Assembly: GCA_963691705.1 (NCBI GenBank)
Contig: OY829545.1
Coordinates: 44,007,475-44,071,474 of the forward strand
Source: Viola odorata
Lineage: Eukaryota > Streptophyta > Magnoliopsida > Malpighiales > Violaceae
DNA: 64,000 bases
Direction: 5' to 3'
In this document: positions 23,546-34,683 of the stretch, one piece after another
How the letters are laid out: every line of letters begins with the position of its first letter
Numbering within the stretch: position 1 is the stretch's first letter
Position numbers and translations under genes: made by a program
Notes under the pieces: model-generated
Told to the model about the DNA's origin: nothing
Database searches by the model: none
What the model saw: the letters and a program-made list of their open reading frames with translations, nothing else

Positions 23546-25121
23546 TAATGTGTTGTCGAGACACTAAAAAATAATTACAACTTAGCAATAAAAAAGATTG
23601 AAGATAGTGGCAAGAGGTTCAATCCATAGAGAATGGTGAAGACATACAATAGACAAGGCCAGATACAAAGTAAAATAACAAAAGAAACAATGGGGGGTTT
23701 GTTGGTTAAATGAGTTAACCAAAAGAGATCGAGACCTAGACAACTAACAAGGACAAAAATAGTAAAGTAAATGGAATAACCATTATAAACAAAAAGCAAA
23801 TAAGAAAGTAAACGAGGTAAAGTCAAATGAGAGAAAATCTTAGCAAAAGTATCATCTCGGGTTGCATCGAGGGCAAGACAATCATCGACACATAAATATT
23901 CTATTCATATGCCATAGACGTGCTATAGGGGCCAGGTACGTTTAGGCTCCCTACTTACCTTCGTAAGAGAAGCTACCCCCCGTTTTCACATATGAGGTAG
24001 CCTTGACACTGTGCCGTCCTCCCAGGCACGAGACGGGGAGGCAATACTCACAGGCCCATTAAGAGGAGGAAGGACACGTCTAGGGCTTAATACCTCTCAG
24101 TTTGTCAGACTTGCGGTACCGCCCTAATTGCTCACTTGCCCTAGATAGAACGGACCAAGCTAATGACAATCCGTCTAGTGTCTACTCTATCCCAAGGCTT
24201 CGCGTTAGTTATAACCAAGGAAATGACACTAATCATCTAGGTCTAGTTATTAGCTGGCCAGACTTCTAACTTGCCCTAGACGAGTTAACAAGAAACCGGC
24301 AAACAAGCAAATACAACAATAAGAATATATGAAAAATGTTTTGGCCTCTTAACTGTCCTTTTGCAACCCTCAAAATACCTCTGCTAAGAAGAGAGGATCT
24401 AGCTACTCATGCCACAAAACAAATAAACAAAATAATAAAAGAAAGATTGCATAAAAGAAGAAGAACAAGAAGAAAACTATTAAATGTTACCGGCGGAGCT
24501 TTAATTACAACGGTTGCTGGATGAAGAGGTCTCAGCCACCACCCAAAAGGGGGAGGAGAGAAAAAGAGGCGGCTCCTAAAAGTAGAAAGTAGAAAATATT
24601 TACAAGATGTCCCAAAACCCTAAAAACTAAAGGCGTAAATACCCTTTTGCCCACAAGAGGACAAAATCCAACTAAGAGGGAGTACAAAGGAGTGTGTCCT
24701 TAAGAGAATATTCTGGAATATGCTAGGAGGAATCTATATGGAATCCCATGTAGATCTTTTGGGAATCTTTCTCTTTGGTCGTCGAGGCTTAGACGAAAAC
24801 TTCTAGGGCAAGACGACTTGATCAGCAGCTAGGGCAAGACGCAGAATTTAGCAGCGAGGGAATATTCTAGAAGCGCATGGAATCTTCCAGGAAATATTAT
24901 CCAGGGCTAGACGGAAATAGCTAGGGCTTGACCGCGAAATGTATGTCTTGGCCTCACCGCTTTGAGATTCGCAAAATTCCACCCAAAAAGTATATGTCTT
25001 CGCATATTCGTCTCTTTTTGCCTAGATCTGCAATAAATATAGAAACAAGGGCAAATCAGTAGTATCATGCTAGAAATAGGGACAATAATGGAGAGAAAAA
25101 TGTGCATAAAGCACAGTAACA
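23546..25121 (-). mobile_element. Athila-type solo LTR splitting the captured exon (1576 bp)
   Basis: On the - strand it starts TGTTACTGTGC at 25121 and ends at 23546, where the expected terminal CA reads TA (one transition). It is flanked by cggcc (23541-23545) and cgacc (25122-25126), a 5-bp duplication with one change. Removing LTR plus one copy rebuilds Leu-Gly-Gly-Pro-Thr in frame, which confirms the borders. The body aligns with the 5' LTR of element B over its whole length. Confidence 0.87.
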
Positions 25122-25400
25122 CGACCCCACCATCTTCTTCCTCTCTTGGCTCGCCGTCTTCAAGCTCCTGCTCTTCTTCTTCCATTAAGGCCCATTATCT
25201 TCCTCCCCTCTCCCACCCACCATCCTCCATTTCATTGCCTTAGCTTGCCTCCCCATAAAACCCCTTGACCCATCTCACAACAAATCCGACGACCCACCTG
25301 CCCGATTCTCCTTGCACGGATCCATTTTATTACCCATCAAAGCATGCCTCCTCGACGTTTCCTTCTATATCCTCAATCATCCCCATCACATGAACCGTCA
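25122..25400 (+). pseudogene. Wax-synthase-like acyltransferase fragment, part 2
   Basis: Continues the frame of 23365-23545 after one copy of the 5-bp duplication: PTIFFLSWLAVFKLLLFFFH, an in-frame TAA, GPLS, then FIALACLPIKP and ACLLDVSFYILNHPHHM. The PT-FFLSWLA-FKLLL, Q-GPLS and ACLPIKP segments are hallmarks of plant wax synthases. The TAA stands where the family has Gln, so it is a CAA-to-TAA change. Similarity fades after about 25400, before any catalytic MBOAT-type region, so only the first 150 residues or so of a protein of about 350 were captured. Confidence 0.7.
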
Positions 25401-25689
25401 CGGCCAGTTTTTTTCTTTCCAATTTTTCCATGAACACGAGAAGAAATGAAGTGAAGAAGGAGGAGATTGTCCAAAACGGCAACGTTTTGGTTTGGCTCAT
25501 CGAACTAGCCGGGTCGACAGTGAATTGGTCAGGTCACCGGTTGTGTAAAAACTGGCCAGGTAGATCGGTCGAACCCGGTTCGCATGCATATCCGGTCAGA
25601 TAGCTGAATCGAATCAGAAATCCAGAAATTCAAGGTTGAACCGGTCAGACCGGCCAGTCCGGTCCGGTTCTGATAACACTGGTATGAAC

Positions 25690-26430
25690 ACTAAAATAAA
25701 AAATTGAGTACGGAAAACCAAATACTAAAAATCTTGATTAAAACAAGGATCTAGTTCAAAATATTGCAATTGGAATTGATTCAACTAAAGAGGTTACAAA
25801 AACACAAATGAGGAAAGTAACTTGGATGAATCTAATGATCTATCTTAGACAACGATTGAACTGAGAACCAATGAGTGTTAATCGATTCAAGGATGACATC
25901 TAGAAATTACTATTTTTACTTGACTTAATCCAATGCTTTCCTAACCTAGGAGAACACTAAGAATGAGCCCTTGAAAGGTTGGAGGATTATGACTCAACAA
26001 TGCTTTCAAATTTAGAATAAGTGTAAAAAGATAAGGAAAATCTACTTATATGGCATGTGGTAAGCCGGTCTTGAAAGAGTTGAAGAGGGGACGCTCGATC
26101 GGGCCTTGCCCTTGTGCATTGGTCGTGTCTTGCTCTCGCGTTCTCACGCGCTTCTATCAATGTCTTGCCCGTGCGCCTGCTGTCCATGTCCACATCTCGC
26201 CCTCGAGCCTGGACACTAGAATTTTGTGCCTCGTGTCTCGGCCTTGCCATAATATTGATCATTCGGGCCACTTGATCTTCTTGTCCTTCCTCCCATGCAA
26301 TTTTCTTATCAAACTCTTTTTGAATGAACATTGAGAGTTGCTCTTGAATAGCTTTAGCTCATGCTCTTTCTATGGGTCCATTAGGCACGGTTAGGTCCTC
26401 ATCTATGCTCGTATCACTTCATCTTCAGTG
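25690..26430 (-). mobile_element. Ty3/gypsy pol tail and LTR remnant
   Basis: The - strand at 26320-26400 reads EDLTVPNGPIERARAKAIQE, the usual C-terminal tail of plant chromovirus-type polyproteins. A TGATACGAGC start near 26416 looks like the LTR start of the chromovirus copies elsewhere in the window. Below it is A/T-rich sequence with a TATA-like catataagtag at about 26045. It seems inserted between two parts of the LINE. Borders are approximate and no duplication was found. Confidence 0.4.
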
Positions 26431-27480
26431 GGGTATCTATGACCTAGAGCAATTTCCACCAAACTTGGGTAAAGTTACTTGCAAGATCCGGTGACGAAGC
26501 TGACAATAGACAATGATATCCGCTGCAGATAGAGTAGTTTTCAGAATGGGTACCACATCACACAAGAGAGTCCTTCGCCCCAGTCCCAACTAAGTGGCAA
26601 GCATAGTATACCTGAACCCTCTTAAGGTAAAAGAAAAAAACCATTCACGAACTCTCTCTTCCAACAACTATTGTGCTTATCAATGAATTCGGCCACCCGA
26701 TCCTCCTAGAGAGGCATGAAACGAGCTAGGTCATACGACAACCATGAACTCTAGGGAGCCATAGGTCAATCTAAATCCATGTTGACGCTCCATCCCCAAT
26801 CCTCTAATAACAATCCCTTTTAAGCACTTACCTCCTCATGATTATACTCCTTTAGATGAAACTTGGTCGAGACCTTACCAATGTTGAGAAAAAATCTAAC
26901 CTGGGAAAATATCTTGCCTTCAGCAGTCTAGCCAGAAGAGAATGAGGAGACTTACACAATCATGACCCTTGTTTATCTAGGAGAGCCAAATTAAACTCCT
27001 AGATACGCCGGAACCTAAGACCAATATCTGACTTATACCAACATATCCTCTACCAAGCAATCTAACAAACCTTCCGTTCTTTACCACTCCCACCCCACTA
27101 GAACCGCAGAGTAGCATTTTCTATCTCCTTACAGATCACGACTAGGAGCTCAAAGCAGCTCATCACATATGTGGGAATAGACTAAACCACCGACTTGATC
27201 AAGACCTCCCGTCCAGCTTGTGATAATTTTTCTCCTTCAACCTCAAAAGCCTCTTGCAGATCCAGTCTCTAATGGAGCTAAACAAAGGCCACTTAGGTTT
27301 CTCCGCTGCCACAGGCAGACCAAGATATCGATTACCATTGCTACTAAGCATCACCTTCAATTTATCCAGATTCACCTTTTGCCCCGACACCATTTCATAA
27401 TCTTGTAAGATATCCGCAATAACCCCCACATCCTCTTCAATAGCCTGGGCAAAGATATTGCATCATTTCATCTTTTAATG
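26431..27480 (-). pseudogene. LINE reverse transcriptase C-terminal remnant
   Basis: On the - strand: VSGQKVNLDK, RYLGLPVAAEKPKWPLFSS, IRDWICKRLL, then with stops SIPTYVMSCFELL, FRFWWGG-like and VAEFIDKHNSCWK segments. These are in the order seen downstream of the RT core in plant LINEs. Many stops and shifts. The RT catalytic region and endonuclease are missing; the sequence right of 27480 is unrelated. The matching zinc-binding tail is at 21901-22632. Confidence 0.72.
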
Positions 27481-27948
27481 AAAATAAAAATATTGTGTTC
27501 TTTTCCTCCTGGCCGAACCATAGGTGTTAGGAGGATTCTAGAATACGGATAATGATAAAAAATGAAACTTATATTCTATTTATCCTTTTGATTTGTCCTT
27601 ATCTAATTTTTGTACAAGTTTGGACCATCTACTCGAATAATTATTTTGATTTGGATCTTCATATTAATAGTGTGATGACTTGGCAGTTAACTCTATCGAT
27701 GTGGCTTTTTAAAAAAAAAATCATTGACATGATACGCTATGTTAAATGACACGTCATATTTTTAAAAATATGTAAAATAAATTCAAAAAAAAAAAATTAA
27801 ATTAAAAAAGGAACCACAATAAAGAATATTTATTTTGAAAAATTCAGTAGATTCAACTATATCAGTGGAATTTTAGGTAATCATTTTTTCTCTGCAGTGG
27901 TTACTAGTCCCTCTGTTATTGATCCTATGGTAGTGTCTTCTTCCATAG
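27481..27948. other. A/T-rich stretch without recognised feature
   Basis: Runs such as ttttaaaaaatatg and an A-run near 27786-27797. No coding or LTR match noticed. The last five bases, catag (27944-27948), flank the LTR that follows. Confidence 0.4.
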
Positions 27949-28748
27949 TGATACGATTCAAGCTCCTTTCAAGGGGCAAAAATGTTTGAGTTTTGGAGCA
28001 AGGATCTAGCCTTGAGTTGTCTCACAAATTCAACAATAAAACACAGAAGTACGTGGAGATTTGCAGTGAAATAGGAGTACAATGAAAGGTAAATAATTAG
28101 GAAAACAAACATAAGAAGAATGGATATATACTTGAAGATGAAATAGATTTAAATAATAATAAATACTTGAATTAAACTTGCAATTAACTTACACAAATTC
28201 AAGGCTCTAAACATGCCACAAATGACTACACACAAACACTCATATAAGAGGTAGTAATAAACTACAAATTGAAAGCTTAATGTTTTACTTGCAAGGATTA
28301 AAGGAGCTTTAAAGCCTAAAATCTTACAAGTTGAGTCTATGGTGTTTAGAGGGAGGAGTATTCTCAAACTCTAGCAATAAACACTCAACATAAACTAAGG
28401 AAGAAAAGAGAGAAGCTAGCTATTTATAGTAGGTTACAAAAATATTCCAGCCCTTAACGGTATGCCGTTAAGGGGAAGTTCTTGAGTGAAAGTTTTCTAG
28501 TGCTTAATGGCATGCTGTTAAGCACTGATAAAAAATGGTTGTCTTGGTTGTTGAATATCTCTGCGCGCGATTCTCGACCTCTGACATGGTGTGCGATCAT
28601 CATTAATGTCCGAACTTCGTGTGGCTGCACTTCCTTACTCATCTCGGCCTCGATCCATAGGGTAATCCTCTTGGCTATGCTCCTTATTATCGACCCTCTT
28701 GGCGCCATCTCTCGCTCTTCAAGCTCTAAGGTAGGTGTGATCATATCA
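27949..28748 (-). mobile_element. Chromovirus-type 3' LTR (800 bp)
   Basis: On the - strand it starts TGATATGATCACACC at 28748, right after a purine tract (aaaaggagggggtga), and ends CGTATCA at 27949. It has a TATA box (ctataaatag on the - strand, near 28430-28440) and gagaatactcctccc just downstream, shared with LTRs at 58869 and 28983. Two palindromes lie upstream of the TATA box (28452-28473 and 28501-28524). Confidence 0.75.
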
Positions 28749-28978
28749 TCACCCCCTCCTTTTAAAGGATTCATCCTCAAATCCATTCCTTCAAACTCCT
28801 CGTGTCCTGCGTCATAAAGAGTTAAATCATTAATATGAAACGAGTTGCTTATTGATCTATACTCACCAGGCAAGTCAAGGATATAAGTGTTGTCATTAAT
28901 CTGGTGAAGGATTTCAAAAGGTCTGTCACCACATGATGTGTTCATGACCATGCCTAACCTAGAAGCCGAAGACATCAT
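28454..28978 (-). pseudogene. pol: Integrase C-terminus of a chromovirus-type element, running into its LTR
   Basis: GDRPFEILHQINDNTYILDL, PGEYRSISNSFHINDLTLYD, then LRMNPLKGGGDD at the purine tract, then SIIRSIAKRITLWIEAEMSK inside the LTR. This is the C-terminal integrase extension of plant chromoviruses, most like the CRM group, with the reading frame overlapping the LTR. The ORF stays open to 28454, past the LTR start at 28748. The rest of the element is missing: sequence from 28983 belongs to an LTR in the opposite orientation. Confidence 0.72.
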
Positions 28979-28982
28979 ACCC

Positions 28983-30201
28983 TAAGGGCCAATCACGTGT
29001 AACATGGCTAAGAAGCTCATGCTTTGGATTGAGGCTAAAATGACCCAAGAAGCCTCTCAAGCCAAGAACCGAATCTTGACACTTATCGCACACCATACCG
29101 AAGCCTACGAGTCATCCGTACCTCCAGCGTAAGTAATAGGCCACTCGTGTGGCCAACCGCACTTATCGGGTGAGTCATGGCCTAGCCAGACATCGTATGA
29201 GGCCATTCCATGGATACTGAAGTTGTCGCGAACCTCATGCCTTGATCGAACACCCCATGAGGCTCCATCACAAGGCTCATGCCTTTACCGGACATCACAT
29301 GAAGCCACCTTACGCCTATTGCAGCCTCGCAACCATCACAGAGGAGCACAAGAACATTACTGGGAGTGACACTTTATCGGGAGTGGATATCTACCGAAAA
29401 ATTCTAAGGAAGTTACCGGGAGCAAGTATATTACTGGGAGAGGACACTTACCGAAAGCTCCCGAAGAACTAGGCGACAATGGGACAGCATGCACATATCA
29501 AAAAATAACTGGGAAGCTACTGGATCTTGATAACTACCTGTACCCGGAAGCCACCGGATCCCGTTAAACACCAGCAGCCCGGACAGTTTCACGCACGTGA
29601 TGTTTTGGACATTTTGGAAGCTCGAGCTAAGGGCCTACCAATAAGTACCCTAACGGAACCGTTAGCCTCCCCAGTTTGATTAAAAGATTCCGTACTTTAT
29701 TTTGTAAGGCCAACCATGTATAAATGGGCCACCCCTCTCATTTTATAGTTAGTTTAGACTTTGAGTAAACTGTGGAGTGAGAATACTCCTCCCCTTCACC
29801 TCTAAACTCACCCTTCCTTCCTTGAGAGATATAGCTTGAGTTGAGAGTACTCCTCCCTATCTCTCTTTAGGAAATCAAACCTTGTAATTGTTGATTGCTA
29901 TTTTCTGTAAGAAATATATGGGCACATCACCTATCATTTCCCAACATTGTGTTCTTCAAGTCTCGTGTATGTTCTATACTATTCGTCGTGTTCAACTTCG
30001 TCCATTCCGTTCATCTTCACTCCAATGGTAACCTCCTACTATCGTTTGTGTCTTATCTTCCTCCCGTCCATTGTATTTTTGAGTCCTCTTTTTGTGTGTC
30101 CTTGTACTTATTTCATGTCAATGTTTGTGTGATCTCTCAGGCTAGATCTTAAACAAGAGCCTCCATGCACTACGACTTATTTCACAATGAGTCGGAGCGC
30201 A
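28983..30201 (+). mobile_element. Chromovirus-type 5' LTR, truncated at its start
   Basis: Its first recognisable part (29007-29070) encodes AKKLMLWIEAKMTQEASQ, the same LTR-embedded pol tail seen on the - strand at 28620-28660, so the first 100 bases or so of the LTR are lost. A TATA box (tataaat, 29719-29725), gagaatactcctcccc (29782-29797) and a CA end at 30200-30201 before the primer site follow. The stretch 29160-29470 has repeated pieces of the type ctcatgcc and taccggga. Palindrome ctaacggaaccgttag lies at 29650-29665. Confidence 0.7.
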
Positions 30202-30206
30202 TTATG

Positions 30207-30218
30207 TGGTAGCGAAGC
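30207..30218 (+). promoter_or_regulatory. Primer binding site, initiator tRNA-Met type (degenerate)
   Basis: tggtagcgaagc matches TGGTATCAGAGC, the usual initiator-Met primer site, at 9 of 12 positions, and lies five bases after the LTR end. It contrasts with the tRNA-Asp type site of Athila element B. Confidence 0.55.
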
Positions 30219-30541
30219 TCTTGGCACCTTAGAGTTCACGTTCTTGTGTCTTAATATTCCCACCAACAAACTTCCATTGTCTGTTCAAATCCTTCCATAA
30301 CGGGCCTTAAATGTTTTCCTTTTTAGGGGTTCTCGTGGCGTTTTTGAAATTTTTATGCTTTTGGGCCAACTTTACCGAGAGGTGTAAAAGTTTCCATCTT
30401 TGAGTATTCATCTTGTGAACAGTGTCAGTTGAGTTTTCCTCTATCAATTCCTATGTTTCTTGCATCTAACGTGTTCTCCTTTCATCCTAGTTTCATTTGA
30501 TATAAGGTGGTGAATTTTATTCCAGCATTTAGTAGTCCAAA

Positions 30542-30790
30542 ATGTCAAAGAAACAGAAAGATGGTCACATTGGTGTTCATCCTGTTCATCCCAGAAGCTT
30601 TAACATAAGAGCCGCGTCACCAGGCCGTGGCCCAAACCAGAATGAAGATCCCATGACTAGCGGTATGCCGCTAGTTCCCAACGGTGTGCCATTGACTATG
30701 GGTAGTGATATGCGACGCACCCAAGAGGACTTTCCCGTGTCCAGTAGCCAACCACCATGCAAGCACCACACCCTACCAATCACATGAGTT
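30542..30790 (+). pseudogene. gag: gag N-terminus of the chromovirus-type element
   Basis: An ATG at 30542 after a 330-base leader: MSKKQKDGHIGVHPVHPRSF then PMTSGMPLVPNGVPLTMG. The paired GMP/GVP motif recurs in a second gag N-terminus on the - strand near 56640-56720, which supports the call. The coding sequence ends after about 82 codons. The central capsid domain is absent and unrelated A/T-rich LTR-like sequence follows. Confidence 0.55.
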
Positions 30791-31735
30791 CCACAAGGAT
30801 TTCTATGAGGCAACTAATGATTGATACGATCCTAGATGGCTAGGATGTGTTTTCAGACGATCTAGTTCGGGTTTGGATTTCAGATGTGGAAATTTGATAA
30901 GACTCATCGTGAAACATAGACCTACTAGCCGTGGAGCGCTAGTCAACCTAGTTTACACAAGGGAGGTTCCTTGTTCGAATCACGAGACCTATATCCCTTG
31001 TGGATATCAACCTAGAACAAACAACCAAGTTGGATTGAACCTTCGGTTTTATTTGCAATCTCAATCGAGCGTTCGGACTCAATCAAGCACAAGGCTCACA
31101 CATGAACAATGAGAAAATATTCTCTGGATTTTAATTTAACAAAAGATCTAAAAAAAAACATAAGTGTCAATCGTTTGCCTTAAATAGGCGAAAATAAAAC
31201 CTATTCCAACTAGAACTTCTATTCTAAGTAGGACTTGAATATCCAAGTAAATAAAATAAATAAATACTAATAATAATCCGATTAGAACTCCTTCCTAAGA
31301 CATCAATAGATCTTGCATTTACTTTGGATCCTCGATTGGAGTCGTTCTTCCATGGGTTAGCTCGGATGGAAGTCAAACCTTGCGCTAGGCGTCTCCAAGC
31401 TACCTTCCACGTTATCCTTCACCTAAAGGCTTGATCAAGCAATGTCTCCTGCCTTATCTCCATGTCTAGAGGTTGTATTACCCTCACTGGATGCTTTGCA
31501 ACGTCTTGGGCTCAACGCTTTGGGTTGATTGGCCTTAGTCGCAAGGCGTGTACGCGTTGTGCATGCGCTAGGGCTAGCCTCGGGGCTAGGATCTAATTAA
31601 CCTTTTCCCCTACCATTTCCTGGATACACCTAGTAACGTGTAGGTATCTACTTTGATCTTCTTGGTCGATAATCCACAACCAAGAAGAATGACGGCTGTG
31701 AGATCTGTTTAATTCTAGATTAGCTGCAATGTCTA
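30791..31735 (-). mobile_element. Possible LTR fragment inserted in gag
   Basis: Non-coding. The - strand has a TATA-like cctatttaagg near 31178-31190 followed by A-rich sequence, and several short ORFs without similarity. It lies between two parts of one gag. No end motif or duplication could be fixed, so identity is uncertain. Confidence 0.3.
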
Positions 31736-32648
31736 AAATCAAACAGAAAATATGTTAATATTAAGTGTGGAATCAATTAAATGTAGATATAAAGATTAAT
31801 AGGAACGATTAGGTCTTATGCAACCTCATACTTATGATTAAATGCCTCTACCAGGAACAAGATTAATTAGAGAAAGACTAGAGAAATATGATGAAAATGA
31901 TGAAACTATTTGATATATAAATAGGTTTCATAACCAGAGAAATGAGAAGAAGAAAGGCTGCTGCCATCTCCCTTGGCCTCCCTTACAATGGAGCCAAACG
32001 ATTCTATTTATACAAAGCACTAGGTATCCAAAACCCTAATTTTAAGAAGGTAAGAATTCTATTTAGGAAACTACTTCAAAATGGAAGAAATAACTTAAAT
32101 AAAATATCTAGAATATAAATGAGAGGTTCTGGAATGATTCGCACAGTTGGTCTTTCCATAGCAGTATAATCTTCAAGTCGCAGGCTGATGGACGCACACT
32201 CTGCGCGTGAAAATATAGGCATAGGCTAACTTTTTATCCGATCATCCAAACGGGCTGAAACCGGTTCCAAGTGAAAGCTAACATTCAAAAATATCAAGAA
32301 CGACTTCACTCTTCCATGCCAAAGTCTTACTAGGTCGAAATGGGTTCGTCGAAGTCGCCTGTCAGCAAAAATGTCACCCTAGGCTTTCTAATGATCAACT
32401 TTCCCAATTGACTCCAAATTTGGAAAAGAGCTAGCTAACACATTGGGATGTGTATTCGTATCTTTACTTCTCAATTTGGAAGTCTCCTTTATCAAAAAAT
32501 TTAGTACATACCGCCTGCTCCAATTTTATCCAGAATTGATTCTTTTTAGCTCTTTCTCACTCAATTCCTCTCCAGATCAGTTCCCTGCAATATTGTCATA
32601 GAATTCAACTAAAATCAATACAATTACCATTAAAAAATATGTAAGAAT
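31736..32648 (-). mobile_element. Second LTR-like fragment inserted in gag
   Basis: Non-coding. On the - strand a TATA box (tgtataaatagaat, near 32002-32015) lies inside sequence with the look of an LTR (ccaaatttggagtcaattgg near 32408-32427). gag coding resumes right after it at 32651. Borders are not resolved. Confidence 0.35.
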
Positions 32649-32650
32649 AA

Positions 32651-34683
32651 GTGGTAGAACCATTGCAATTAAGGCTCAATCAGAACCCTAAACACTTTCC
32701 ACCCTCCAAAACTGTGACTAAGAGCAACCCCTCTAACCCTCCACCAAAAAAATCCCATAACCCTACTACCAACCCGAGCCAAACAAGGAGATTCTCATCT
32801 AACATTGAGTGTTTTAAGTGCCACAGAAGAGGCCACATCTCCTTCGAATGTTCCAAATGACAGTAATTGTCATCCGAGAAGGCAACTATGAAACCGGGAG
32901 TGAAGATGAGATGAATGATGATGAGGATATAGAGGAGGATGAAGGAGCTGAGAGTAGTGAGGAAGAATTAGTTCCAGCTGCGGCCATGACACTAGTTGTA
33001 AGGCGGAGCATGAGTGCTCAAGCCAAAGAGAAGCCCGCATGTGAAGAGCAAAGAGAAAATCTCTTCCACTCTCGGTGTGAGATCAAAGGTGATGTGGCTT
33101 CACTTATTATAGATAATAAAAGTGTGTAGATGCGGCGAGCCACCTCTTAGTGCACAAACTTGTTTTGCCTACATTACCGCACCCTAAGCCTTATTCCTTG
33201 CATTGGTTTAATAATAATGGTGAAGTGAAGGTGAAAGAGCAAGTTCTTATTGCTTTCAAGATTGGTGTCTATGAAGATGAGAGATTGTGTGACGTGGTTC
33301 ACATGGATGCAAGTCACCTTATTCTTGACCTCCCATGGTTGTTTGATAGGTGGGTGATACATGATGGCCGAACCAACCAACTTCACCTTACTCACATTGG
33401 GAGGAAATTCAACATTCTTCCACTCTTGCCCGCGCAAGTCCATGAGGACCAATTGTGCATGGAAATGTCAAGTGTCGAGTTTCAATTGATGAGAAAAATG
33501 AGGGAGAAGAGTGGAGTGAAAAATGTGAGTCATGAGTTAAAAACACACAATGAAAAAAATGAGCATGGTACATTGAGAGAGTGTGAGTGTAGCACACAAG
33601 AAAAGAAAAGAGAGAAGAAATCAAGAGGAGAGTTGAATACACGTCATGACAAAAGCAAGCATGGTAGAGATTTTGAGCTTAAACACTTGAGTGTATTAGC
33701 GAAAGGAAGAGATGTGAGATATGTGCTCTTGACTAACAAGGTGTGTCTTGTACTTCGGTACAAGGCGCGTTGCTTGAATGTTTCAACTAACCTTCCTTCT
33801 ACTCTACCAAGTCAAATTGTCTCACTCTTGAAGGAATATGAAGATGTATTTCCATCCGAGATGCCTAGTGGCCTTCCTCCCATCCGCGGGATAGAGCATA
33901 AGATAGACTCAGTGCCCGGTGCGGCCTTGCTTAATAGGCCAACCTACCGATGCAATCCCGAGGAGACGAAGGAGCTTCAAAGGTGAGTTGATGAGTTTTT
34001 GAGCAAGGGTTTCATTAGAGAGAGTATGTCCCCTTGCGCGGTGCCCATGCTGCTAGTACCGAAGAAAGATGGCTCATGGAGGATGTGTGTCGATTGCCGA
34101 GCCATCAATAAGATTACCATGAGGTATAGGCACCCCATACCACGCCTTGAAGACATGCTTGATGAGCTAAGCGGGAGTAAGGTGTACTCCAAAATTGATC
34201 TCATGAGTGGCTATCATCAAATATGAATACACGAAGGCAATGAGTGGAAGACCACCTTCAAGACCAAGCATGGTTTGTATGAGTAGATGGTAATGCCATT
34301 CGGTCTACTCAATGCCCCTAGCACGTTCATGAGGTTAATGAACTATGTCTTGCGTGACTTCATTGGTAAATACGTTATTGTGTATTTTGATGAAATTCTT
34401 GTGTATAGTCCTTCTCTTGATAAGCATGCATTTCACTTGCATACGATACTTGACACCTTGCACACAAACTAATTATATGCTAAGCTTGTTAAGTGTGAAT
34501 TTTATTTGGACCGAGTGCACTTCCTTGGATTTGTTGTAAGTGTAGGTGGTGTGCAAGTTGATGAGGACAAGGTGAAAGCCATCCGAGAGTCGCCAAGCCC
34601 GGGCTAGCCGCCTACCTCCTTTGAGCCCGACCAATAGGTTTGGCTTCATTGGCGCAAGGATTTGTTTCTTAACAAAAGGTGAG
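32651..34683 (+). pseudogene. pol: Chromovirus-type gag end, protease and RT, with internal deletion
   Basis: A CCHC knuckle CFKCHRRGHISFEC lies at 32812-32853. Then come TLVVRRSMSAQAKE, a protease region whose usual DGGS reads DNKS (near 33105), and NGEVKVKEQVL with LPWLFDRWVIHDG. RT begins at about 33860 ([17 protein letters not shown]) and continues [19 protein letters not shown] and [13 protein letters not shown]. The catalytic box reads YFDE instead of YFDD (34384-34395). Stops at about 34224, 34285 and 34470 are mostly transition-type. RT stops near 34610 and jumps to an integrase C-terminal piece (TSFEPD-VWLHWRKD, 34611-34683), so RNase H and most of integrase are deleted. Confidence 0.8.

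Larger units (their letters stand above)
22633..25681. mobile_element. hAT-like non-autonomous transposon carrying a host-gene exon (3049 bp)
   Basis: The left end reads CATAGTTATCAGAACCGG. The right end in reverse complement reads CAGTGTTATCAGAACCGG. The terminal inverted repeat matches for about 25 bases with two mismatches near the tip. It is flanked by the perfect 8-bp duplication gtatgaac (22625-22632 and 25682-25689). An 8-bp duplication and CA-N-G tips fit the hAT superfamily. Both subterminal regions are rich in aaccgg and tcgacc pieces. Inside are a wax-synthase-like exon and an Athila solo LTR. No transposase is recognised; a short acidic ORF on the - strand (22925-23116) could be a remnant but is unproven. 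Confidence 0.8.

Noticed and set aside
26050..26334. Cys-rich + strand ORF as a gene
   Set aside because: It overlaps a pol tail and LTR remnant read on the - strand and has no family features.
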